DNA of 64,000 bases from contig OY757020.1 in the NCBI GenBank assembly GCA_963580285.1, forward strand, positions 95,359,497-95,423,496. Direction: 5' to 3'. Position numbers and translations under genes: made by a program. The notes below the pieces were generated by a model. The model searched no databases. It was not told the origin of the DNA and saw nothing but the letters and a program-made list of their open reading frames with translations. The DNA comes from Lucinisca nassula. Lineage: Eukaryota; Mollusca; Bivalvia; Lucinida; Lucinidae. Shown here in pieces: positions 21,701-31,842 of the stretch (positions are counted from its first letter, which is position 1; the number at the start of each line of letters is the position of its first letter).

Positions 21701-22119
21701 TCTAGGCCCTAAATTCTAACACAGCGTTATGTGCGCCCTGGACTAATTTATTAATGAAATAATACCAGCATTCTATTTTATGTTCCGAAGTCCCATCTTT
21801 CCCCAATAGGATTTCCTCAATGTCCATATTCTGTGCCAGTTTTGATGAGTCTTTGAAATGAGGTTCCGTGTTCATAAGACCTTTTATGTTGATGGGACAT
21901 AAAACTTTGAGTACTCCCGCAAACCTTACTGCTCTCCTGTAAAACCGATTTGCTGGAAAAGAAAATTAAAAAAAGCTTGCAAAATGCGTACCATGCATGC
22001 TATAACATCACAAACACATTTCCGTTCATTTATATTAACATCACTTCAAACCATGCTTTACATTTATATAGATATCACTGTGATTTGCGGCGGTCATCAC
22101 TTGAACAAGTGTGTAAAAT

Positions 22120-22335
22120 AAACCCCGCTTTATATGTAGAAAACTGGGGTTTTCTGGGGAAAACATTATTTTTTTTTTATTTTTGATTCAAGACATGGGT
22201 TCTGGGTACTCGTTAGAACCGCCTCATTGAGGGTGTCCTGACGAGCACCTACAACCTTTGTTTGCTGCTGAAATACGAAAAAAATACCACGGATTTTCAT
22301 CAGAAAAGTAGCTGTTTAGGATAAATGAAAAAAAA
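22120..22335. mobile_element. Family H palindromic MITE
   Basis: AAACCCCGCTTTATATG/AAAACTGGGGTTTTC block, hairpin with CTCGTTAGAACCGCCTCATT whose right arm is damaged, and a CATCAGAAAAGTAGC right flank. Confidence 0.55.
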
Positions 22336-22394
22336 AACATGCACTAAACTGCACAGATATGTTATCGCATTGATAAACAAATTTGCATATATAC

Positions 22395-22465
22395 CCCAAG
22401 ACAAAGTTTGTGGGTACTCGTTAGAACAGCCTCAATATGGGGGTTCTAACAAGCACCAACAAGAT
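22395..22465. repeat. Family H hairpin fragment
   Basis: Hairpin TGTGGGTACTCGTTAGAAC/GTTCTAACAAGCACCAACA with a mispaired centre. Flanks are lost. Confidence 0.5.
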
Positions 22466-22496
22466 AGGCTTGTAGTATAAAAAAGAATAATATTAA

Positions 22497-22701
22497 CCCT
22501 TATCTTGCTGTTCACGACAACCCCTATCTTTGGAAACAGTGTAGATCCGGATCAGATGGCTTCTGAAGAAGCCATCTGATCAGGATCTACACTGTTTGAC
22601 ACTAAGGTTATGGCTTTTTATGAATAAATTACATCAAATAATCTGATTGGTTCAAAGTCAGAAATGGGTGTGGCTAAACTGAATATTCAGCAAGAGAAGG
22701 G
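22497..22701 (+). mobile_element. MITE family K (TTAA-flanked)
   Basis: TTAA at 22493-22496 and 22702-22705. Ends CCCTTATCTTGCTGTTCACG and CAGCAAGAGAAGGG. The centre is the full hairpin GATCAGATGGCTTCTGAAGA/AGCCATCTGATC with outer arms GTGTAGATCC/GGATCTACAC. Confidence 0.75.
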
Positions 22702-22705
22702 TTAA

Positions 22706-23750
22706 AAATAATCATCAGAAAGGAACCATATTGAAGATCTGAAAGAAGGCACTAAATCACACTGGTTGTTGTTATGTTTTGTATTGTTTTTCATCATTGG
22801 CATGCCAATGGGTATGGAGATGACGATACTAAATAAAAGGGGTTTAAGGGGACTAAGATTATATAGAACTGTTGTCGTGATTAAATAGAATGCGGATGCT
22901 CGTTAAATCGATCAAATCGCAAACTCAACATTACAGTAGTTTTATTTATCTATTAACCACCAACGGATTTATTTATTTATTAAGTCATACGATACATGTA
23001 CCAATTTATATATTATGTTCACTGTCTAGTGCCAAAATACATATTAACAATGTCTCATGTGAGACTGCGCTAATGCGCTGTCTTGTATGAGCCTTTGCTG
23101 TTCGTCAACACGTTGTGTTGTTATAATTGCAAATAAGCCTGGGCACAGCATTTCAGATATGTTAAAGAGAATTCCGTCAATAGCGTTGCAGTCCAACATC
23201 TCCAGTGATGCTGCACATATTTTTCTGTCAAGTCCCAAAACAATGAAAGAATCTTTTTCTTGCATATTCTCTTCAGGATTCTGGTAGTAAAGTCATTTAG
23301 ATTGTAGACATGTAAGATTACTCAATTTTTATCTGGACAGGATCACCGGACTAGGCAAAGACTATTCCAGGGTAAAATCCAGTATTTCCTAAAGCAGCCA
23401 GCATACTTCTAAAGTCAACCTACACTTAATAGCAGAATACATATGACCAAAGAAATATAATTCTCTAACTTCTGACTGAAATAAAGGTTTGTTCCGGTTA
23501 TTCCAGATCCGTTCCGGTTATTGGGTCCATTCCGGTTGGTAAACGCACCCTTACTCTCTGCACTACTTGCCAGTTCGGGACTGGTTTTCAAAAGGAGATT
23601 AAAAAATTGGTCCATAAATGAAATATTAAAAAAAAAATGGGTTAAAACATTTTCGGCGAAATATTCGCAAAGCCGCTTTATTATAAATAAAACAGACATT
23701 TTGCAACTGATAGTTCCAAACACAAGTTGTTAGAACGGTTCATTATCTAA
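22706..23750. other. No gene recognised
   Basis: Short chance frames only. The CCGGTTATT words at 23484-23553 are the inverted partner of 20795-20865. Confidence 0.35.
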
Positions 23751-23789
23751 ATAGGTAAGATAGGTGGAAATCTGATTCCTTAGACGTAA

Positions 23790-24018
23790 TTTGGCTTTTG
23801 CACCTCGGTAGACAAAGGATGTTGCATATAAAATATTGGTTCGCCCTCAACTTGAATATGCATCACCCATTTGGCATCCTTGTGTTAAAACTCACATTCA
23901 GCAGGTGGAGAAGGTGCTGAGGACAGCTGCTCTATGGACCTGCCGACGATGGTGAAATAGAAGTAGCGTTGGTGACATGTTTGATGAGCTAGAGTGGCCA
24001 TCCCTGGAGACCCGTCAT
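23790..24018 (+). pseudogene. LINE ORF2 C-terminus, left half
   Basis: Encodes NLAFAPR, a stop, then TKDVAYKILVRPQLEYASPI, VEKVLRTAALWTCRRW, a second stop and VGDMFDELEWPSLETRHE. It aligns with the intact C-terminus at 17118-17632. Two in-frame stops and loss of all upstream domains make it a relic. Confidence 0.75.
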
Positions 24019-24026
24019 GAGCAGTC

Positions 24027-25124
24027 CAAGGTTGGCAAAAAGCCGGTCAATATGAGTATTGACCGGGCCAGTGGTTAAAACCGATTTTAACTGGTCGATT
24101 GGTGGTCGATAGGTGGTCGATTAAATCACTGGAGTATATACCTCTGTCCTGTTGCTAAACTGGTCTTAAAAGCGTTCCCCCTACATTATGTACATGTACT
24201 GAACAAGACAAAATAGTTTTTTATTAATAACAGTAATTATTTGAGGTATCTTTTATTTCATAAAAAAAGACATTATTGCTGGTCGATTGACTCACTGAAC
24301 TGTAGACAGGCCTGTTCTTTTCAATCAAACAATCTTTATAATTATTCTTTTTTCCTTCATAGGTTAGATTGATTGTTCATATTTTGATTTACATGAATAT
24401 GAATAAGCTAAATGTATCATGAATTTTGAAGGATTTATGAAAGGTCCTTTATTTATTAACCAAACAATATTTGAAGATTCAATGATGTCTTTGAATATTT
24501 AAAAGTATCTGCAACACCTGTAAATTGCTGTCAAAACAGACTAACCCATGCCACAGCAGTGGGTGTGGCAAAGATCTGATTGCTAAATTGACCAATTACA
24601 TTTCCCTAATAGGGGTATTATAAACTGACACCAGGCTTTATTCATAATGTGTGAAATTTTGATTTATATGCAATATGGACAATCTTACCATCAAGCTATT
24701 ACTGAAGGTGTCAAAAATGAATGAAACCTAAAGACCCAGTTTGGAACTTCTTCACTTTTTTGGAAGATAACAAAAAAAAAAAAAAAAACAGTGCAAGGTG
24801 TTGAAGTTTGTGCTAAGGTCTTAAGACTGAGGAGTCATAGACAAAAATGCCTAGGGCTAAAAAAAGCCAGAAAGTATTGCTAAGAGGCCACTTGAAGAAA
24901 TACATCTGAACCTGAAACTCTATCAAATGATCAGCCTCCAGCAAAGAGAGTAAAACTTCAAAATAGTTTCAGTAGCTTTGCTTTTTCAACACTAAAATTA
25001 TTCAGTTGACCACTCAATATTTCAGTCGACCAGTATTGACCACTTTAGGAGTATAGACCAGGACGGTTTTAACCGGTTAAAACCACCGGTTAAAACCGCC
25101 CCCGGTTTTGACCGCCCAACCTTG
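24027..25124. mobile_element. hAT-like non-autonomous element, 8-bp TSD
   Basis: The LINE sequence GAGCAGTC is duplicated exactly on both sides (24019-24026 and 25125-25132). Element ends are CAAGGTTGGC and its complement GCCCAACCTTG, followed by GGTTAAAACCG words inward. An 8-bp duplication and CAaGGTTGG-type TIRs are hallmarks of the hAT superfamily. The 1,098-bp interior has no transposase frame. Confidence 0.8.
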
Positions 25125-25683
25125 GAGCAGTCTTCCTTAACCTTCTTCTACAAGATACACTCTGGTGACTGGTGCAGTATCAATTAACAAGGATAGGTAC
25201 TTGACACCTGCAACAGTGTCAACCAAAACAAGGGCATCAAAAGCAAATAACTCTCAGTATAGTAGGTACCAGTCCTATAGTGATGTTCTGAAAAACTCTT
25301 TCTTCCCTAGAACTATTCCTCATTGGAATAGTCTTCCCTCTTTTGTGGTAAATGCCAAGACGCAGAGGAGTTCAAATCCCGCACAGTATAAGATTGAGAC
25401 TCAGAGGTATGTGTTTTAGGATACCTCTGTGTTCGGATTGTAAATAGTTTTAAGGGCTCATCCAGTGATGTTTTTTTTAAGCTAAATTCTAAATTTAGCC
25501 ACCCACCTTACTGTGGTAATGACCAAATATGACTGACTCAGTATGAGAAGATAGATGAGAAGATAGATAAGTCCACATTGGGTTCTTTGATGTTATGGCA
25601 GCGATCCTGTGTCAGAATTATGTAATCAGATTTGCCCAGTTTGCTGAGAGGTGAAGCATAGGATGATACCATATCGTTTTTTA

Positions 25684-28600
25684 ATCCCCCGACCGAATAG
25701 GTTCGGGGGATATAGCGATCAGCCTGGTGTCCGTCCGTCCGTCCGTCGGCGCAACCTTGTGATGGCCATAACTCCTATACCCTTTGAGATTCATTGATGG
25801 TTCTTGGCACAACTGTTCACAAGGCTGAGACGGCGTGTCATGCACAAGAACCAGAACTCTGGATGCCATACGTTTTAGCTCGCCTGTACAAAGTACATGG
25901 AGAGCTATTGTTGTCACCTAATTTGTGCATGTTTGCGTGTGCGTTCCCGTCACACTGCGTTAAAGTTTTTCAGATGTTTATATCTCAACAGTCACTCATC
26001 ACAGAGGACTTATATTTGGAACTTACATACCTGGGAGTGTCTTCTGATGTTCAAAGACAACAGACCCCTGGGTTCATGCCCCGGGGTGGGGCTAGGGGTC
26101 AAAATCTAGAACACCTCTGTAAAACTGTGTTAAAGTTTTTGAGTTGCTTATATCTCAACAGGCACTCATCACAAAGGATTCATATGCTACAACTTGGATA
26201 CCCGGGCATGTCTTCTGAGATTCCAAGACAACACACCCCTGGGTTCATGCCTGGGAGGACGAATGGGGTGGGGCTAGGGGTCAAAATCTAGGACACTTTT
26301 GTAATTTGTTATTATACGTTTCCATTGTGCTAACATTTTTAACACAATTGGTTATATATCAGCCATGTGATATTGGTTCAAGTGTAAAAGGGTGAAGGTC
26401 ATGGTGACCTACATTTCACGGTCCAGTGATTTTACCTTATATCTTGAAGACTTTTTGTTGGAGAAATGTCATACCTGGGATAATAGTACCATGTGACCCC
26501 ATGATTGACCTCAAAATATATCTAGGTCACTGTGACCTATATTTCATGATCCAATGATTTTGCCTTATATCTTGAAGACTATTTGTTGGAGAAATGTCAT
26601 ACCTGGGATATTAGTACCATGTGACCCCATGATTGACCTCGAAATATATCGTGGTCACTGTGATCTATATTTCATGGTTCAGTGTTTTTGCCTTATATCT
26701 TGTAGAATATTTGTTGGAGAAATGCCATACCTTGGATATTAGTGCCATGTGACCCCATGATTGACCTCAAAATATATCTAGGTCACTGTTACCTATATTT
26801 CATGGTTCAGTGACTTTGCCTATTATCTTGAATACTATTCGAAGGAGAAATGTCATATCTGTGTTATTAGTTCCATGTGATCCCATGATTGACCTCAAAA
26901 TATATCTAGGTCAGTGTGACCTATATTTCATGGTTCACTGATTTTGCCTATTATCTTGAATACTAGTTGATAAAGAAATGTCATACCTTGATTATTAGTT
27001 CCATGAGACCTACTGATTGACCTCAAAATATATCTTCAGTGTGACCTATTTCATGGTTCCGTGATTTTCCCATTATCTTGAATAATATTTTGATAATGAA
27101 ATGTTATACCTGGGATATTACTTCAATGCAACCAGATGATTGACCTCAAAATATATATCTCGGTCAGTGTGACCTATATTACCTGGTTCAGTGACTTTGA
27201 CTTATACCTTGAATACTATTGGATGGAGAAACTTCATATCTGAATAATCAGTTCCATGTGACCAGATGATTGACATAGAAATATATCTAGGTCAGTGTGA
27301 CCTATTTTCATGGTTCAGTGATTAGCCTTATAATTCAGACACAATTTGATTCTGAAATGAAATATCTGAAATATATGTTCCATGTGACCTGATGATTGAC
27401 CTCAAAATATATGTACCGTAGGTGAGTGTGATCTATATTTTATGGTTCAATAGTTTTACCTTATATCTTGAAGAAGAGAAAAAGGCGAGCTATGCTGTCA
27501 TGCGACAGCTCTTGTTGAGTTATCTCCCCTTTTAATAAAATAGAATGACTACTTTGTGATAGCCATAACTCCAATACCCTTTGAGATATATTGATGGTAC
27601 CTGGAACAGTTGTTCACAAGGCTGAGACAGCATGTCATGCACAAGAACCACAACTCTGGTTGCCATGTTTTTTTTAGTTATCCCCCCTTCCAATAAAATA
27701 GAGTGACTACCTTGTGATGTCCATAACTCCAATACCCTTTAAGATATATTGATGATACCTGGCACAGTTGTTCACAAGGCCGAGACAGTGTGTCATGCAC
27801 AAGAACCGCAACTCTGGGTGTCATGTTTTTGAGTTATCTCCCCTTCCAATAATATAGAATCACTACCTTGTGATGGCCACATATCCAATACTCTTTGAGA
27901 CATATTGATGGTACTCAGTACAGTTGTACATGAGGTTAAGCGGATGTGTCATGTGCAAGAACCAAAACTCTGGGTGCCCTGGTTTTTTAATTATCTCCCC
28001 TGACAATATAACCTTGTGATGGCCATGACTCCAATACCCTTTGAGATATATTGATGGTACTTGGCACAATTGTATACAAGGTTGAGACGGCGCTTCATGC
28101 CTAAGAACCACAACTCTGGGTGCTATGATATTTGAGTTATCTCCCCTTTCAATATAACAGTATGACCACCTTGTGATCATCGTTCCTCCAATACCCCTTG
28201 AGACATATTGGTGGTACTTGATGCAGATGTACATGAGGTTAAGCAGGTGTGTCATGCTTAAGAATTACAACTCTGGGTGCTCTGTTTTTTTAGTTATTTA
28301 CCCTGACAATATAACCTTGTGATGGCCATAACTTCAACTCCCTTTGAGATATATTGAAGGAACTTGGCACAATTGTATACAAGGTACAGAATGGGTATCA
28401 TGTGCAAGAACCACAACTGTTGGTGCTGTGGTATTTGAGTTATCTACCCTTCCAATATAACAGTATGACCAGCTTGTGATCACCATATCTCCAATACCCT
28501 TTCAAAGTTCCCTTTGAGACAATGTATTGATGATACTTTGTACAGAAATACATGAGCTTAAGCAGGCATGTCATGCACAAGAACCACAATTCTGAGTGCC

Positions 28601-28756
28601 CTGTTGTTTTTAATTATCTCCCCTGACAGTATAATCTTGAGATGGCCATAACTGCAATACGTTTGTGATATATTGCTGGTTTAATTCTGGTGCACTTTCT
28701 ATTGGTGAACAATCTTCTAAAGGCCATATTGGCTTTTGGTCGGGGGATTTGCTATC
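25684..28756. mobile_element. Compound tandem-array element (pearl/HINE-like)
   Basis: Begins with the hairpin CCCCCGACCGAATAGGTTCG followed by GTCCGTCCGTCC, and ends at about 28735-28756 with GGCTTTTGGTCGGGGGAT. The interior has two arrays. One has units of about 155-165 bp (CTTGTGATGGCCATAACTCC, TTTGAGATATATTGATGG, AAGAACCACAACTCTGGGTG), at about 25750-25900 and 27490-28640. The other is a different 128-bp array (26370-27480). The architecture of hairpin end, Cyt-rich leader and tandem units matches mollusc pearl/Helentron-associated elements (inference). Confidence 0.55.
26370..27480. repeat. 128-bp tandem array carrying ERE-like palindromes
   Basis: Equivalent sites recur at 26396, 26524, 26652, 26780, 26908, ~27036, 27161, 27289 and ~27417, nearly always 128 bp apart. 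Each unit has ATTGACCTCAAAATATATCT followed by AGGTCANNNTGACCT, then ATATTTCATGGTTCAGTG. Four copies of the 15-mer are perfect palindromes (26396-26410, 26524-26538, 26908-26922, 27289-27303), two carry one change and two carry two. Confidence 0.8.
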
Positions 28757-28759
28757 TCT

Positions 28760-29625
28760 TCTGATGGCTATTTTTTGATGTGCAAGGTAATTGGCATCAT
28801 GATTGGTGTGTGTAAACAAAGGGTCTCATGTTACAGTAGATGGATCAACACTCTACACCTGCCTAGTCACGCATTACAATAGCAAAGGATGTTTTTTTAT
28901 TCTCTGTTAATTCAGTTTATCTATAATTGCCAATTATATGGTATGCGACATTTTAATTAAGGGGATAAGGACAGGTTAAAGTTTGATTTTTAATTGTCTT
29001 ATACAAAGAAAGGTGTTAAAATCGGTCCTGCTTATAATAGAGTAACAGTTTTACTCAATAGGTTTATTAAAGCACATTATGGTTATAAGCAGCGATTTAA
29101 TGCTTTATAGATAAACAACAACAAAGATTTCAGTCTGATCAGCTTTAGTCAAGATCGACCAGATATCCTAAATAATTCCTATTATGCCTTATTGCCTGTC
29201 ACGATGATGAGTCATTCATCGACTGTCCTTGAAACAATTTTTTAGATCCAAGTTGTACAAACTGTTCATGAGGTCAAGAGAATCAGAATCCGAATTGTTA
29301 CTGGTGACAGGTCAAATAGCATTCATGCACCAGGACCTGTGGTATGGGAAGTTAATCCCTAGCTCTCATCAGAGAGATAAACTTTGCTACACGATCCTCA
29401 GCACATTCAGCTGTCTAAATGATTGAATCATGAAGGGCATTCCAATCTTTAATGGAACTAATGAGACAACTCAGCCTGCAACCAAATTGGCCCCGGATCA
29501 GAAGGCTATCATCAAAATAATTTATAGATTGTCTGGACACCTATTTTGGAAGAAGCAAAGGTAACTACTGCCTTCTATCTGTGTCCAGTTTTCACTCTAA
29601 AGTTTACAAATAACATGGGATGATA
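28760..29625. other. No gene recognised
   Basis: 29270-29370 repeats, inverted, 21300-21400. An ATG frame at about 29432 ends at a donor-like AAAG/GTAACT but shows no homology and its phase does not fit the next WASHC2 exon. Confidence 0.3.
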
Positions 29626-29628
29626 AAG

Positions 29629-29934
29629 TTTTTTGTTTGTTTGATTTGAGGGTTAACATCCCCGTCAACACTGTAAAGGTCATTTTGGAGATGTTGCTTC
29701 CAATTTTGTGAGACTTTTACCCAACATCAAGATGAAATGACATCTCAAGCCCTGTCACCCAATGAAACCAATTAGGTTTATAAGCATGGATGGTCAGACA
29801 CACACCGCTTTGCCTGGGCAGCCTTAGATCCTCTAACCGGTTTACCAGTATTCGTGTGCGGGTCGGATTCAGCTCTGCATGGAAGCATCATGCAGCCCAT
29901 ATGTTTCTTCAAGCCCCAATGGGCGGGGGCCGAG
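29629..29934 (-). mobile_element. SINE-like family S, full-length
   Basis: (TTTG)n tail at the left, GAGGGTTAACATCCCCGTC, CCCAATGAAACCAATTAGG and the AAGCCCCAATGGGCGGGGGC head. Confidence 0.78.
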
Positions 29935-30139
29935 GGATGATAAAGTAACTTGATCAGCTTCATGTCAATTGGACAATTAAAGAAATATCCTGGCACAACC
30001 AGTATTCGACTGCTTAAGAAGTATTTAATTTTGTTTGTCTAACAGCAATGTTAAAGTTTTATGTCTAGTCCACTATAGCATTTTTGAGCTAACATGCAAC
30101 AAATACAAACCATCACATGAACCAGTCCATGGAATAAAG

Positions 30140-30360
30140 ACCTCCCTAAACCCCACTTTATATAGAGAAAACTGGGGTTTTCAGGGGTAAACATTATTTT
30201 TGCTCCAAGACATAGGTTGTGGGTACTTGTTAGAACTGCCTCAATGAGGCGGTTCTAATGAGCACCCAAAACCTACATGTATGTTCTGAGTATAAATAAG
30301 AAAAATATCACAAATTTTCATCAGAATTATTACCTTTTTTGAGTTACGAAAAAAATGCAA
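30140..30360. mobile_element. Family H palindromic MITE
   Basis: ACCCCACTTTATATAGAGAA/AACTGGGG block, stem with TACTTGTTAGAACTGCCTCA/TGAGGCGGTTCTAATGAG, then ATAAATAAGAAAAATATCAC. Confidence 0.65.
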
Positions 30361-30394
30361 AAAAAAGTTAATTTTTCTGATGAAAATTGAAATC

Positions 30395-30630
30395 AACCCA
30401 CACACGAGTACTGGTAAACCACTAAAGGATCTAAACCTTCCCAGGCAAAGCAGTGCCAGTCGTCCCATCAATACTTATAAACCCTATTGGTTTCATTGGC
30501 CGGCAGGGCTTGAGATGTCATTTCATCTCAGTGTCGGGTAAAAGTCCCACAGAATTGGAAGCAATGTATCTAAAATGACCTTTACAGTGTTGACGGAGAC
30601 GTTAAACCTCAAATCAAACAAACAAAAAAC
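30395..30630 (+). mobile_element. SINE-like family S, 5' truncated
   Basis: Starts at CACACGAGTACTGGTAAACC and runs to GACGTTAAACCTCAAATCAA with a (CAAA)n tail. It directly abuts the H copy at 30140-30360. Confidence 0.75.
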
Positions 30631-30884
30631 AATGAAAAAAAGCACAATATCATATGGATGTGTTATCATAATGCCATGAAAAATTTGAGAAGACACACTT
30701 GTGCCTGGCAAGATCTGTCATTTTGGAAGTTGTCAGGAGGGAGTCATCCATAATTTTAAAAACATAAATTTGATGGCCTAAGCATATTTTATTGCTACTG
30801 AAATAACAGCTCTGAAGATGTTTATGTTGTTTCATTAGAGCCTGACAATAGTAGAAAACACATTGAATAATTTGAGAAATAGAG

Positions 30885-31085
30885 GATCTTACATGAGTGT
30901 TCATGTATTATTGAATTTATTTATTAGATGAGTTGAGGAAAAGGGATAAAATGTGAGGCTTTGTCGTACAAGTAACATTATGGGGCATATCTAACTAATT
31001 CACATATTTAATTCACTAGTGGATTATCAAATTTATTACATGACGTTATTACATTCTCAGACGTGACGTTTTATGATAAACAAGA
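30885..31085. repeat. Repeat family X, partial
   Basis: GTTGAGGAAAAGGGATAAAA, TAACATTATGGGGC and CACTAGTGGATTATCAAATT recur at 51865-52230. There the element is longer and has a complete GGGATAAAATGC/GCATTTTATCCC hairpin, which this copy lacks. Confidence 0.55.
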
Positions 31086-31214
31086 ATAAAGGTCAACTTA
31101 GACAGGTGCAGGTGACTCTCGCTATCTTGACTTCTTAACTCTGTCACATTCTTCTTGTTGGTTTTGTCTTGCCCTAGTTCAAGTTGGAGGTTTTTTTTTT
31201 TTTTTTTTTTTCAG

Positions 31215-31307
31215 AACACTGAAGGGGCTCGATCTTGGGAGAGACCATGGAGTCTAGAAGAGATGCGGAAAGGGGCTGGAAATTGGTCCCTAGCTGGAGA
31301 TGCTGGA
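31215..31307 (+). CDS. WASHC2: WASHC2 coding exon a (N-terminal head)
   Basis: 31 codons beginning NTEGARSWERPWSLEEMRKG and ending WSLAGDAG. Acceptor is a T-rich tract followed by TCAG at 31211-31214. Donor is GTAAGT at 31308. Phase 0 at both ends. The WERPWS.EE and WSLA.DAG blocks are the most conserved part of the FAM21 N-terminus. In vertebrates a short N-terminal peptide precedes this block, and here it must come from an upstream exon, because no in-frame ATG lies before the acceptor. The 22-bp T tract at 31191-31212 is unusually long for a polypyrimidine tract. Confidence 0.92.
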
Positions 31308-31319
31308 GTAAGTTGTTCT

Positions 31320-31842
31320 TTATTACATTTTCAGTAGTGATTACCGAGTTTTCTCAGGGAATTTTCACTGAGTGAATTATTTCATTCCGAACGGTTTTGA
31401 CATCATAATTTCTAGGCGGTTTTGCTGACATTGTTTTTAAAAACAGTAACAATAGTTCGCATTTGCCAGAAATTCTGATAAAATCATAGACATCAGACTT
31501 AAATTTCCGCGTCCATTTGACGTTTTTTAGGAAAGACGTGCAACAGGAAAATAAAGTATGCTTTTTTGATAATACAGTTTTTCATGACACTGTTGCATTT
31601 GTATTTCAAGCACATGATGATTTTTGCAAGATGGCGACAAATTTTCAAACTAAACAACGCCTGCTGAAATCCATACACTGACTGGAACTATTTAGGTTGG
31701 TAATCAGATTGGTTGGTTAAACATGAATGGAAATGTAATAAACAGTTTATTTTGTTGTTTTGATTGATTACGGAGAAATAATTCACTCATGTTATAAGGC
31801 TTTCGAGTAAAAAAACTAGTTCGCTATCACTCACTCGTTTTT
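31320..31842. other. Intron sequence with a short dispersed repeat
   Basis: 31320-31400 is related to 2735-2815 (ACATTTTCAGTAG, TGAATTATTTCATT.CGAACG). The rest of this intron segment has no recognisable feature. Confidence 0.4.

Larger units (their letters stand above)
23760..25580 (+). mobile_element. LINE 3' fragment split by a hAT-like insertion
   Basis: 23760-24026 and 25125-25580 are two halves of one LINE C-terminal region and 3' UTR, which ends in AGATAGAT units at about 25545-25580. The halves join in frame across the duplication GAGCAGTC. The preserved blocks include LVRPQLEYASPIW and FFPRTIPHWNSLPS. Confidence 0.75.

Noticed and set aside
26524..26538. Claim that the ERE palindromes regulate a nearby gene
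   Set aside because: No gene or promoter is visible within several kb, so only the sequence pattern is reported.
26370..28640. CRISPR-like array
   Set aside because: Units are 128-165 bp, diverged, without short uniform repeats and unique spacers, and the DNA is clearly animal.
29432..29565. ATG frame ending at GTAACT as the missing first exon of WASHC2
   Set aside because: The putative exon ends in phase 2, but the next WASHC2 exon begins in phase 0. The encoded peptide does not resemble the family N-terminus.
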